DNA from: Streptomyces toxytricini
GTDB taxonomy: Bacteria; Actinomycetota; Actinomycetes; Streptomycetales; Streptomycetaceae
Length of the DNA: 64,000 bases
Reading direction: 5' to 3'
NCBI RefSeq assembly: GCF_014649915.1
Contig: NZ_BMTY01000001.1
Span: 316,559-380,558, forward strand
A model generated the notes under the pieces. The model was not told where the DNA came from and did not search any database. It saw nothing but the letters and a program-made list of their open reading frames with translations. How positions within the stretch are numbered: position 1 is the stretch's first letter; the number at the start of each line of letters is the position of its first letter. Position numbers and translations under genes: made by a program. This document shows, piece by piece, positions 19,701-28,137 of the stretch.

Positions 19701-20424
19701 CTACGGCACGAGCTCGCGGAGGCCCCTGTGTACGGCGTCCAGGTCGTGGCGGATGAACCACTCGGTGCCCGGCACCGCCTCGCGCTCCCGCCGCGGGATC
19801 CCGCTGAGCAGGGCCGGCAGCGAGCGGGCACGCACCGTTTCGGAGCGGTGCGCCCGGATCGCGGCCCACTTCCGGTCCAGCCAGGATCGCACGTCCACCC
19901 GGGCCGTGACCCGGCCGTCGGCACGCTGTGCAGGAGCTTGCCCGCTCCGGACAGCAGATCGGCCAGGGCACCGCTCGCCCTCCGCGGATGTGCCGAGAGT
20001 AGAGGGCGCAGGGCTGCCGCGCCGGCCCCGTCTGGGGATACAGACCGTCGAGGCCGGCTGCGCGTGCAGCCGGCAGGGTGACGCGGTGGGTGTGATGGTG
20101 GTCGGGGTGTCCGGAGGACCCGTACGCGTCGTGCGTGACGATGACGTCCGGGCGGAAGGCCCGGATGCGGGAGACGACGCGCCGCACGGATTCCTCCAGC
20201 GGGGCGTCGCAGAACCGCGGCTGTCCCGGCGCGGAGTCGGGGACCCGGAGGTCGGCGTAGCCGAGCATGCGCGGCTCGCCGGCGCGGTGGCTGGCCGGGG
20301 ACCAGGTGGCTGTGACGACGGCGGTGCGTGCGCCTGCGGCTGCGTGGCGCGCGAGCACTCCTCGAGCGACGAGGGATTCGTTGTCGGGGTCCGCGTAGGA
20401 CGCGAGGATGCCCGGTGCGGTCAT
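19701..20424 (-). pseudogene. PIG-L/LmbE-type deacetylase, decayed
   Basis: The segment reads as an N-acetylglucosaminyl-linked deacetylase in three frames. Frame 1 from ATG 20424 gives RTAVVTATW, a stretch through VIVTHDAYGSSGHPDHHHTH and LYPQTG; frame 2 gives ALADLLSGAGKLLHSVP near 19,950; frame 3 gives VDVRSWLDRKWAAIRAHRSE to the stop at 19701. The catalytic motif AHPDDE has become ADPDNE, losing the zinc-binding His, and about a dozen residues after TATW are missing. Two frameshifts, a deletion and motif loss make it a pseudogene. Confidence 0.78.
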
Positions 20425-20462
20425 GGGAGCCCGTTCTGTGTGAGGGGCGGACAAGCGGGCTC

Positions 20463-21290
20463 CTACGGAGGGCGGTTGGTGCGCAGGTGGTGCAGGGTGC
20501 GGAGGGCGGGTTCCGTTACCTCGGGGTCGGTGTGGCTCGAGCCGTAGGCGATGCCCGAGACGGCGTCGAAGGTGGACGCGCATGCCAAGCGGAGTTCCTC
20601 GGCCGGGCTGAGAGGGCGGCCATACCCGCCGAGGAACGCGGCGCGGAGGTCCGGGCGGCCGGTCCAGGTGTCGCTCAGGTGCACCATGTCCCGGGTGGCC
20701 GGGGCGAACCCGAGCGCTCGAAGTCGAACAGTCGCGGCTCGCCGGCGTCCGTGAGCGAGACGTTGCGGTCCTGGAGGTCCCCGTGAGTGGGTACGAGGGC
20801 GGGCTGCGGAAGGTCCGCGTACGTGCGGGCGAGCGCCGGGATCAGCTCCTCCTCGGCTGCGGCGAGGTGCGGACGGGCCGCCTTCAGGTGGCGTTGCAGC
20901 TTGCCTGCGGGCGACCCGGTGCCGGCCGGCTGCTCGGGAGCTGACGTGTGCAGGGTGCGCGCGAGGCGGCCCAGGGCGTGCCGGACGAGGGCCTCCGCGG
21001 CCGGGGCGAGGGCCATGCCGTGCAGGGGCCGTCCCGTCAGGGCGCTGACGACCACCGGCTGCGCCGTGGTGTCCGCAACGACGAGGCGGGGTGCGCTCGG
21101 GCCGCGCGCCGGAACCCACGTCCGGTACGCGGCCACCCCCCCCGGTCGTTGGACTTCGGTCCGCGGTGTCGCTTCAGGAACCAGGTCCCGCCGCCGGGCC
21201 CGGTCAGCCGCCACACGCGGCTCCCGGTGCGTACCCAGGGCACCTCCACCGCCTGCGCGATCCGGCCGACGGCCCGCTCGGTGAACCCGC
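20463..21290 (-). pseudogene. Aminoglycoside phosphotransferase-family kinase, frameshifted
   Basis: An APH/choline-kinase-like protein is read across three frames: WRLTGPGGGTWFLKRHRG (N-lobe), then LVPTHGDLQDRN with the catalytic HGD-N motif and LFDFE for the metal site, then DMVHLSDTWTGRPDLRAAFL to the stop at 20463. The first shift falls at a run of eight C (about 21136-21143), the second near 20,712 where one base seems missing. Both are single-base indels, so a sequencing error cannot be excluded; if the sequence is right the gene is dead. Confidence 0.7.
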
Positions 21291-21355
21291 AGCACGCGCG
21301 GCAGTTCCGGCCCGCCGGCTGGCGGGCCCGGCACGAGGCGGGGGCGGGCGGGGCC

Positions 21356-21535
21356 GGCCGACGTGTGCGCGACGGAGTCGCCCGGCTCCTGGAAGTGCAC
21401 GGCGGCTGGCAGGCCGGCGCGGTATGCGTCCAGGCCGGCCCGCTGCGGCAGCAGGACCTCTGTGCCTTCGTCGCCTGCGCGGCGCAGGATTAGGTGGACG
21501 TCGACCGGTACCGTGTACCGGGCTTGGCCTCTCAC
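21356..21535 (-). pseudogene. Nudix hydrolase with the Nudix box deleted
   Basis: A 60-codon frame joins the typical N-terminus of a Streptomyces Nudix protein (YTVPVDVHLILRR, EVLLPQRAG) directly to its usual C-terminal end (LDAYRAGLPAAVHFQEPGD). The intervening about 80 residues, including the Nudix box GX5EX7REUXEEXGU, are missing, so no pyrophosphohydrolase activity is possible. GTG at 21535 is the likely former start. It lies just upstream of the kinase pseudogene, an arrangement common in intact form. Confidence 0.65.
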
Positions 21536-21621
21536 CAGTGGGCCCTTGAGGATGTGACAGGGAGCCTTCGTCAGTCACCGCGAGGCCTTTGGGCGGGGGA
21601 GGATGCGACGGTCACGTAAGC

Positions 21622-21636
21622 GTTCACCACGTGAAC
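21622..21636. promoter_or_regulatory. Perfect inverted repeat, possible operator
   Basis: GTTCAC-CAC-GTGAAC, 15 bp, lies between the Nudix remnant and the membrane protein gene. No assigned regulator; possibly the operator of the former Nudix/kinase transcription unit. Confidence 0.3.
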
Positions 21637-21649
21637 CGAGCCCTGCCCT

Positions 21650-21675
21650 CAGTGCAGGCGGGGCTGTCTGCACTG
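21650..21675 (-). terminator. Hairpin after the bacteriocin-associated membrane gene
   Basis: Perfect 8-bp arms CAGTGCAG / CTGCACTG with a 10-nt loop, starting 31 bp beyond the stop of the minus-strand membrane protein gene. Confidence 0.5.
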
Positions 21676-21706
21676 TGGGGGCTCCGCCGTCAGGGCGGAC
21701 CAGGAG

Positions 21707-22423
21707 TCACAGGCGTTGGGCAGGCGCTGCAGCTTCCGTCTGCCCGGAAGCTCGGCTGTGCCGAACGCGCCAGCGCCACACAGTGTGTCCCACGAGAGCC
21801 AGGGCGACGACGCATGCGGCGACGCGGGTTGTGTTCCAAGTCAAGGCGAAAAGGGGACCCTGCGAGTCCGCTTCTACGCGCAACCGTTGAGTCGCCTCGA
21901 AGAAGGCGATGAGCGGCACGAGCAGGCGGAACAGAAGGCCGCCCACACCGGGAGTCCGTGCGACGTTCCCGATGAGTCCCAAGGGTGCTCCGAAAACGAA
22001 GGCGGCTGTTCCCCACACGAGGATCTGCCCCTCGGGTCCGGAGGATTCGACCCCCATCCCGGCTGGAACAGAAGTGGCAAGTGTCGTTCCGGCCGGAATG
22101 GCGGGGTACATGTCCTTGAAGAGGTAGTACGCGACCACGCCGATGGCCAGCCCGACGGACGCCAGCAGTGCCGACTCCGTTTTGCGCCGACGGAAAGAGC
22201 CCACCAGCAGCGCGTAGCAAGCCCACGGCCAGCCGCTGGAAAAGATAATACTCGTGGCGGCTAAAACGGAATGGTCCCATTTTCCGGCAAGGGGTCCCAC
22301 CAGGCCGAGTGCCAAGCCTGTTCCGAGAGACACGGCGACCGGCGCTACGCTACGGCGTGTGATGCGGGTGATTTTTCTTCCCCGTTCAGTGGGCAAGTCC
22401 GAGTTGAGGTGTTGCCGCTCCAA
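21707..22423 (-). CDS. Membrane protein of unknown function next to bacteriocin gene
   Basis: A 238-residue protein with about five hydrophobic segments (about 27-46, 54-74, 85-106, 131-150, 196-214) and short charged loops, and no enzyme motif. A TTG start at 22423 is the best available; the ribosome site is weak and the true start is uncertain. It lies 84 bp downstream of the lactococcin-972-like gene on the same strand, in DNA of noticeably lower GC than the flanks, and ends in a hairpin. Position suggests immunity or export of the bacteriocin, but it is shorter than the known DUF1430 partner proteins. Function is inferred from context only. Confidence 0.7.
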   Translation of the reverse strand: MERQHLNSDLPTERGRKITRITRRSVAPVAVSLGTGLALGLVGPLAGKWDHSVLAATSIIFSSGWPWACYALLVGSFRRRKTESALLASVGLAIGVVAYYLFKDMYPAIPAGTTLATSVPAGMGVESSGPEGQILVWGTAAFVFGAPLGLIGNVARTPGVGGLLFRLLVPLIAFFEATQRLRVEADSQGPLFALTWNTTRVAACVVALALVGHTVWRWRVRHSRASGQTEAAAPAQRL

Positions 22424-22507
22424 GGCGCCGAAGGCCGCGCAGCCCCAGAGCGGCTCGGTAACCTACCGCACCTTGCGGAGAGTTGCGCCAGACGCGGTGA
22501 TCAGGTC

Positions 22508-22993
22508 TTAGTCGACGCTGTAGTAAGCGGAACAACTGTAGGCAATGCCCGCTGTGAGGTTGGCGTTGGAGGTGCCGCCTGCTGCGGCCCAAGCACGGCG
22601 CGTACTGTTGGCGATCTTCACAGTGGACGAGTGTCCCTTCGTCCAGTGGATGTAATTCGAGTAGCAGTACTTGTTGAATACCCCCGGGCTGACCTCTCTC
22701 GTCTGCGTGCCGTAGCACCAGGTGCCACCGCTGGAGGGATTGGTGCAGGAGCCGTCCTGCGGGCCGAGGGAGCCCGTCGCCGGGCTCATGCTGAACGTCA
22801 CCACACCCCATTCGGAAGGGTTCCCCAGCTCCGCGGGCGGCTGAAAACCGTCCCCGCGGTGGTGTACGGTGACAGTGACTCCGCGAGCGCTGTCGGTCGT
22901 CGGCGCGTCCGCCATTGCCGGCGTCGCCAGGCCAAGAGCTGCAATGGATGCACTCGCCATGACGAGAGCAGCATATTGCTTGGGTGTTTTCAT
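22508..22993 (-). CDS. Lactococcin 972-family bacteriocin-like secreted protein
   Basis: A 161-residue Sec-exported protein: signal peptide residues 1-35 ending in ATPAMA before DAPTT. The C-terminal 75 residues carry the family pattern GGTWCYG, then CYSNYIHWTKGHSSTVKI, a small-residue stretch and a terminal YSCSAYY. Lactococcin 972 inhibits septum formation by binding lipid II. Compared with the about 66-residue mature lactococcin this form has an extra 40-residue N-terminal part and four or more cysteines. ATG at 22993 with GGGAGGG 6 nt upstream, inside a strong hairpin. A membrane protein gene follows. Confidence 0.75.
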   Translation of the reverse strand: MKTPKQYAALVMASASIAALGLATPAMADAPTTDSARGVTVTVHHRGDGFQPPAELGNPSEWGVVTFSMSPATGSLGPQDGSCTNPSSGGTWCYGTQTREVSPGVFNKYCYSNYIHWTKGHSSTVKIANSTRRAWAAAGGTSNANLTAGIAYSCSAYYSVD

Positions 22994-22998
22994 TGTAT

Positions 22999-23033
22999 TC
23001 CCTCCCTGGTTCCCCATGCGGGAACGGGAGGGA
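22999..23033 (-). promoter_or_regulatory. 5'-UTR hairpin sequestering the bacteriocin ribosome-binding site
   Basis: On the minus strand TCCCTCCC-GTTCCC pairs with GGGAAC-CA-GGGAGGGA: a 14-bp stem interrupted only by a 2-nt bulge, with a 5-nt loop. The 3' arm is the Shine-Dalgarno GGGAGGG of the bacteriocin gene, and an A6 run precedes the 5' arm. Read on the plus strand the same element ends in T6 like an intrinsic terminator. Translation would need the stem to open. Confidence 0.65.
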
Positions 23034-23154
23034 TTTTTTCATTGCCCTGCAGCCGCAGGCAAAGGATATTGACGTCATTGGCTCAAGGTCCTGCTGTCTG
23101 ATTTGCGCGATTCGATAGATTTGTGGCTATTTCTCTTCACCTATCGCAGCATGA

Positions 23155-24987
23155 TTACCCGGCGCGGAGGTTGACTATTGCCCCTCGGCCTTCCGCCGCC
23201 TTCGGCCTTGATCGTCGGCCGCTATCCGGCGTTCTGGCTGGTGGGTTGGGTGGCACGATGGCTTCGAAGGCGGCGGCCTGGGTGAGGTAGGCGTTGCGGA
23301 AGTCTCCGGTGGCGGTCTTGTCGTCCATGAGCTCCGTGAAGGTGCCCGATTCGGCCACGCGGCGGTCCTTCAGGACGTGGATCAGGTCGGCGTGGCGTAC
23401 CGAGTGCAGGCGATGGGTGATCAGGGCGATCATCCGGCCGGTCGTCGCCGCGAGGGACCTGATCCGGTCGAAGACGCCCTGTTCCGCGACCGCGTAACAG
23501 GGCACTGGTGGGTTCGTCCACGATCAGGATCTCCGCCCGCCGGTACTTGGCGGGACATCAGGGCGACGCGGTCGAAGAGCTGGTCGCAACCCGCGGTGCG
23601 GGAGTCGACGCCGTCCCGCCAGATCATGCCGCCGCCCTCGTCCGGCGCGTACAGGCCGGCCAGGAGTTTGACGAGGGTGGACTTGCCTGAGCCGGTCTCG
23701 CCCACCAGCGAGGTGATCTTCCCGGCCGGGAAGGACAGGCTGACGTCGCGCAGCGTCGGTTCCGGCAGGGCAGCCGCGCCGGCGGGGCTGGGGAACGTGC
23801 CGCTCTCGAAGCGGACTTCGCGCAGCCGCTCGGGCAGCGGCTGACCGCCCGCCGGAATGGCCGGTCCTTCGCCTCCCGGCACAGCTGTTCGAAGTCGGCG
23901 ACGAACAGGGACTTCTGGTGCAGCTCGGTGATCTGAAGGACGAGGGTGTCCAGGCTCGCGCCGCCGGTACGGATGGCCGAGACGGCCGTGCCCGCGACCG
24001 CCGGATCCATGGCCCCGCCCCGCAGCAGCCCGCCGAGGGCGCGCCGTACGTGAGCAGGGTGGCGAAGCCCCCGCGCCGTCCGCGACGAGCCCGATCCGGG
24101 CGGCGCGGCGGGCCAGCCGGGTCTGCTCGGGCTCGCTGGTCTCGGCCATGGTGCGGAGTGGCCCAGCAGGAACGGCCCGATGCCGTGGACGCGGAACTCC
24201 GCCGCGGCCTCCTTCTGGGTCAGCAGCCGGCCGAGCAGGAGCCCGGCCCGCGCGTGCTGCACGAAGGCGTGGAAAGACAGGTACTCCTTGCGGGAGGTCA
24301 TCAGCGAACTCCACGCGCTGGGCAGGGTCATCAGCACCAGCAGGGGCAGCAGCGCAGGGTGAGGACGGTCAGCACGCCGGCCGCGGCGATCAGCGACACC
24401 GCGGCGTTCAGGGTGGTGGTGCAGTAGCGATCACGCGGCGGGTCGAGTCGGCGCCGTGGCGGGCCGCGTCGAGGAGCCGGTGGAGCTCGTCGTCCTCGAT
24501 CGCCGCGAGCTCCGTACGGTGCACCACGCCCGATTACTGCTCGGTCGCCACCCGCTGCACCTTCGGCTCCAGTGCCCTGGTGGCCCGCGGTGGAGGCCGA
24601 GCGCAGGAGGGAGCCGGCGAACGCCGTGGCGGCGACGGCCTCCAGCGCGGGGACGGCCCCGGTGAAACGCTCGTCGGTGCTGCCGTCCGCGAGGACGTGT
24701 CCGAGCACACTGTTGACGGTGACGAGGCCGACCGCCTCAGCGATGCCGCGGCCGGCCTCGGAGGCCAGGACGACCGGCAGGGCCCGCGGGTCGGCCAGGC
24801 GGGCGAGGCGCAGCCCGGTGCCGACCAGGCGGGGCAGCTGCCTGGCCATCGACCACAGACCGAGACCGAGCCAGGCGCCCTCGTGCCGGTACCAGCCGAT
24901 GTCGTAGGCGAGCGCACCGCCGAAGAGGAGCCGCTCCGAGTCCGACACCCCGGAGGCGCCGGATCCGGTCTTCTCGTCCGCGGTCAT
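23155..24987 (-). pseudogene. ABC exporter (fused permease-ATPase), heavily decayed
   Basis: Remnants of one large exporter can be followed through all three frames. The N-terminal part begins at ATG 24987 (ERLLFGGALAYDIGW). An in-frame TAA at 24536-24534 interrupts LEPKVQRVATEQ / TELAAIEDDELHRLL. Several frameshifts follow through the membrane domain, then an ATPase with Walker A GETGSGKST. The segment between RVALMS and ILIVDEPTSAL, which should hold the LSGGQ signature, is deleted. The H-loop (ALITHRLHSVRHAD) remains near the end. At least six lesions. It is adjacent to the bacteriocin locus and may have been its exporter, but this type is also common elsewhere in Streptomyces. Confidence 0.82.
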
Positions 24988-25304
24988 GCGGGCCTCCCGG
25001 CGGCCCGGCGGGCGCCGCACGGGGCGGGGCGGGCGTCAACACGGCGCCGGTGCGCCGGGCCGAGGTGCGGGACACGCCCGTCCTGTTCGAACGGGGAGGG
25101 TTCTGGGGGGTGGTGCGGCCGTCGTGTCACGGGGTTCTCCGGGTGCGGCCCGGCAGGCTCGGAGCGCCGGGTGCCGCCGCGTTGGAACTTGCTCGAGCAG
25201 GTTCCTGTCACCCCGCGGAGGGATTGCGGCCCCGTACGGGCGCCCGCCGCAGCCGGATGGCAGGGCGGGCCGCCGCGCGGGACCATGGCTCGGGAAGGAA
25301 TGCC
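24988..25304. other. Intergenic region between divergent genes
   Basis: No gene seen. It carries a 22-bp near-palindrome (25184-25205) and the upstream region of the Abhydrolase_9 gene, whose frame stays open through here but without family-like sequence. Confidence 0.6.
25184..25205. promoter_or_regulatory. 22-bp near-perfect palindrome upstream of hydrolase
   Basis: GGAACTTGCTC / GAGCAGGTTCC has a single mismatched pair and is centred 110 bp before the ATG of the hydrolase. It is shaped like a dimeric regulator site; the regulator is unknown. Confidence 0.4.
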
Positions 25305-27017
25305 ATGACCCAGGACCCGTCGGCCGCCGACCCCTCCCCGTCCCCGCCTCCGCCCCCGCCGCAGGGCCCGCCGGAGGGCGAACCGCAGCGCCGTCGTCCG
25401 CTTCGGGCCGCGCTGCCCGGGTGCTGGGGCGCGCTCGTCCTGGCCTGCCTGTCCTTCACCCCGTCACTGCTTCCCCGCGGGGGCGTGCTCCAGGGCGTGG
25501 TCGCCGGCATCAGCGCGGCCATCGGGTACGGGCTCGGGGTGCTCGCCGCCTTCGTGTGGCGGGCCTTCGCCGACCGGGACCAGCGGACCCCCTCGCGCCG
25601 CTCCTGGCTCGTCTTCGCGGTCTGCGCGGTCGTCCTGTTCGGCCTCGCCTTCTGGCTCGGGCAGACCTGGCAGCACCGGATCCGGCAGCTCATGGGGGTC
25701 ACCGAATACAGCGTGTCCGCCACCGTCGCCTGCCCGTTCGTCGCGGTCGCCGTCTTCCTGGTGCTGCTGGCCGTCGGGCGCGGGCTCCGCCGCCTCTATC
25801 GCGCGGCCGCCCGCCTGCTCGGGCGGTGGATCGGCCCGCGCGCGGCGCGGGTGGTCGGCTGGGTGGCGGTGGCCGCCCTGGCGTGGTCGGTGTTCAGCGG
25901 GCTGCTGCTGGGCGGCTTCGTGAACGCGGCGAACGAGGCCTTCTCGGTGCGCGACACCGAGACACCCGAGGGCGTCAGCCGCCCGACGTCGGTCCTGCGC
26001 TCCGGCGGACCCGGCTCCCTCGTGCCGTGGGAGACCCTCGGCCGGGAAGGCCGGGCCTTCACCGGCAGCGGGCCGACCGCCGAGCAGATCGGGGCGTTCG
26101 CCGGCGGCGAGGCGAGGGAGCCGGTCCGTGCGTACGCCGGCCTGGCGACCGCCGACGACGCCGAGAGCCGCGCGGAGCAGGCCGTCGCCGACCTGCGCCG
26201 GGCCGGCGGCTTCGAGCGCGAGAACCTACTCGTGATGACCACCACGGGCAGCGGCTGGGTCGATCCCGCCGCCGTGGACACCTTCGAGTACCTCGGCCGC
26301 GGCGACGCGGCGACCGTCGCGATGCAGTACTCGTACCTGCCGTCGTGGCTGTCCTACCTCGTCGACCAGTCCAAGGCGCGCCAGGCCGGCCGGGAGCTCT
26401 TCGACGCCGTCTACGACGTCTGGTCGAAGCTGCCGCCGGAGCAGCGGCCGCGGCTGTTCGTCGCGGGCGAGAGCCTGGGGTCGTTCGGCGGGGAGACCGC
26501 CTTCAGCGGGGAGTACGACCTGCGCAACCGCACCGCCGGCACCCTGTTCGCCGGCCCTCCCAACTTCAACACCCTCTTCCGCGAGTTCAGCGACCAGCGG
26601 GATCCGGCCAGCCCCGAGATCGAGCCCGTCTACAAGGACGGGCGGACCGTCCGGTTCACCGGCGACCCGGCCGGAGGCATGGCCCCGGCCGGCCGGCCGT
26701 GGGACGGGACGCGGGTGCTCTACCTGATGAACCCCTCCGACCCGATCGTCTGGTGGAGTCCGTCGCTGGCCCTCACCGAACCCGACTGGATCGGCCAGGC
26801 CCCCGGCGACGACGTGCTGGAGGAGATGGTCTGGCTGCCCTTCGTGACGTTCTGGCAGGTCACGGCCGACCTGCCGTTCTCCACGGGCGTCCCGGACGGC
26901 CACGGCCACACGTACAAGACCGCGTACGTCGACGGGTGGAACGCCGTCATGCGGCCGGAGGGCACCACGGCGCAGGACCTCGACCGCCTCCGCGGCATCG
27001 TCCGGCCGGACGGCTGA
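25305..27017 (+). CDS. Membrane-anchored alpha/beta hydrolase (Abhydrolase_9 family)
   Basis: A 570-residue protein with a Pro-rich start, four or five membrane helices (about 45-225) corresponding to the Abhydrolase_9 N-terminal region, then an extracytoplasmic or cytoplasmic alpha/beta-hydrolase domain. The nucleophile elbow is GESLGSFGGE (about residue 388) and VLYLMNPSDPIVWW holds the probable acid. Family members are esterase/lipase-like enzymes of unknown substrate. ATG 25305 has GGAAGGAA upstream. Its stop is only 2 bp from the convergent CPBP gene. Confidence 0.87.
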   Translation: MTQDPSAADPSPSPPPPPPQGPPEGEPQRRRPLRAALPGCWGALVLACLSFTPSLLPRGGVLQGVVAGISAAIGYGLGVLAAFVWRAFADRDQRTPSRRSWLVFAVCAVVLFGLAFWLGQTWQHRIRQLMGVTEYSVSATVACPFVAVAVFLVLLAVGRGLRRLYRAAARLLGRWIGPRAARVVGWVAVAALAWSVFSGLLLGGFVNAANEAFSVRDTETPEGVSRPTSVLRSGGPGSLVPWETLGREGRAFTGSGPTAEQIGAFAGGEAREPVRAYAGLATADDAESRAEQAVADLRRAGGFERENLLVMTTTGSGWVDPAAVDTFEYLGRGDAATVAMQYSYLPSWLSYLVDQSKARQAGRELFDAVYDVWSKLPPEQRPRLFVAGESLGSFGGETAFSGEYDLRNRTAGTLFAGPPNFNTLFREFSDQRDPASPEIEPVYKDGRTVRFTGDPAGGMAPAGRPWDGTRVLYLMNPSDPIVWWSPSLALTEPDWIGQAPGDDVLEEMVWLPFVTFWQVTADLPFSTGVPDGHGHTYKTAYVDGWNAVMRPEGTTAQDLDRLRGIVRPDG

Positions 27018-27019
27018 GG

Positions 27020-27811
27020 TCAGCGCAGCAGGAAGCCGACCAGGTAGCCGAGGGCGTTGACCGCCCAGTGCAGGCCCAGCGGGGCCAGCAGGCTGCCGCT
27101 GCGCCGCCGCAGCTCGCAGAACAGCACGCCCGCCGCCCCGGTGAACAGCACGGCCGACAGGACCGCGAGGGCGGGCCCTGCCCCGGAGCCGCCGAGCACG
27201 CTGCCCAGGGCGGGTTTGGCGGATGCCAGGCCCAGAGAGGGCAGCACGTGCCACAGGCCGAACAGCACACTCGACACGCAGGTCGCCCACACCGTCCCGC
27301 GGGCCCGCCGCACCAGGCCGTAGAGGACGCCCCGGAAGGCCGTCTCCTCCACCAGCACCGTGGCGACGGGCACCAGCACGAGGACCCGCAGCGCCAGCTC
27401 CCCGCCGTCCATCCCCGCATACCGCCGGTCCTCGAACAGGGTCCGGCCCGCCGGCAGCAGCGCAGCGGCGAGGTACACGGCGGCGACGATCCCGATCAGG
27501 GCCAGCGCCCAGCGGGCGCCGCGGGCCAGCGTGCCGCGCGCCAGGCCCGCGTCCGCCCGCGTCCCGCCCGCCCAGCGGAGCACCCCGAGCAGCAGCGCGG
27601 TGACGGCGACGGCCGCCCCCGTGCGCACCGCGGTGTCCGCGGGCCCCGCATGCGCGGCGACGTTCGCGGCGGCGAGCACGGCCAGCGTGAGCCCCACGGC
27701 CGGCCAGGTGCCGAGCGTTCCGCGCCACCGCCTCGGCGGCGGCGTTCGGGTTCCGGTACGGGGCCCCCGGCTCTGGCGCGGATCGGCGCCACCGGGGTCG
27801 AGGCAGGACAT
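27020..27811 (-). CDS. CPBP-family intramembrane metalloprotease
   Basis: A 263-residue membrane protein with about seven helices. The CPBP/Abi motifs are all present: VEETAFRG (EExxxR, about residue 167), FGLWH (about 200) and HWAVN near the C-terminus (about 248). Such proteins are predicted glutamic/metallo intramembrane proteases, some acting in bacteriocin maturation or self-immunity. ATG 27811 follows GAAGGG. It is transcribed toward the hydrolase gene and divergent from CopCD. Confidence 0.88.
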   Translation of the reverse strand: MSCLDPGGADPRQSRGPRTGTRTPPPRRWRGTLGTWPAVGLTLAVLAAANVAAHAGPADTAVRTGAAVAVTALLLGVLRWAGGTRADAGLARGTLARGARWALALIGIVAAVYLAAALLPAGRTLFEDRRYAGMDGGELALRVLVLVPVATVLVEETAFRGVLYGLVRRARGTVWATCVSSVLFGLWHVLPSLGLASAKPALGSVLGGSGAGPALAVLSAVLFTGAAGVLFCELRRRSGSLLAPLGLHWAVNALGYLVGFLLR

Positions 27812-28137
27812 GCGTGTTCCGCCCTTCCGTCCGGCCGGCGGTGCGGCCCGGTCCCCCCGGGCCCCGGTCCCCCCGGACCCCGGTCCCCCCGTCCACGCTA
27901 CCGGGCCCCCGACCCGCCCGCCCGCTCTCGTCGCACGCCCTCCGCCTTCGCACGGCCGGCCCGCCGGGGCAAGCGGATCGGGTGTGCCCGGACCGTTCTT
28001 TAGCGGAAGTTGCTCAAGCCCGGTCCGGGGCGCTCCGGCGGCACTAGCGTCCACAGCCCGGCCAGCGCACCGCCCGCCGCGGCTCGCGGCGCGGCGACGC
28101 AGCCACCGACGCACACCATCCCGGAGGCCGCCCGACC
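27812..28137. other. Divergent intergenic region with C/G-rich short repeats
   Basis: Upstream region of both the CPBP and CopCD genes. At about 27847-27894 a CCCGGTCCCCCCGG-like unit of about 16 bp is repeated three times. No gene seen; no convincing promoter boxes. Confidence 0.45.
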
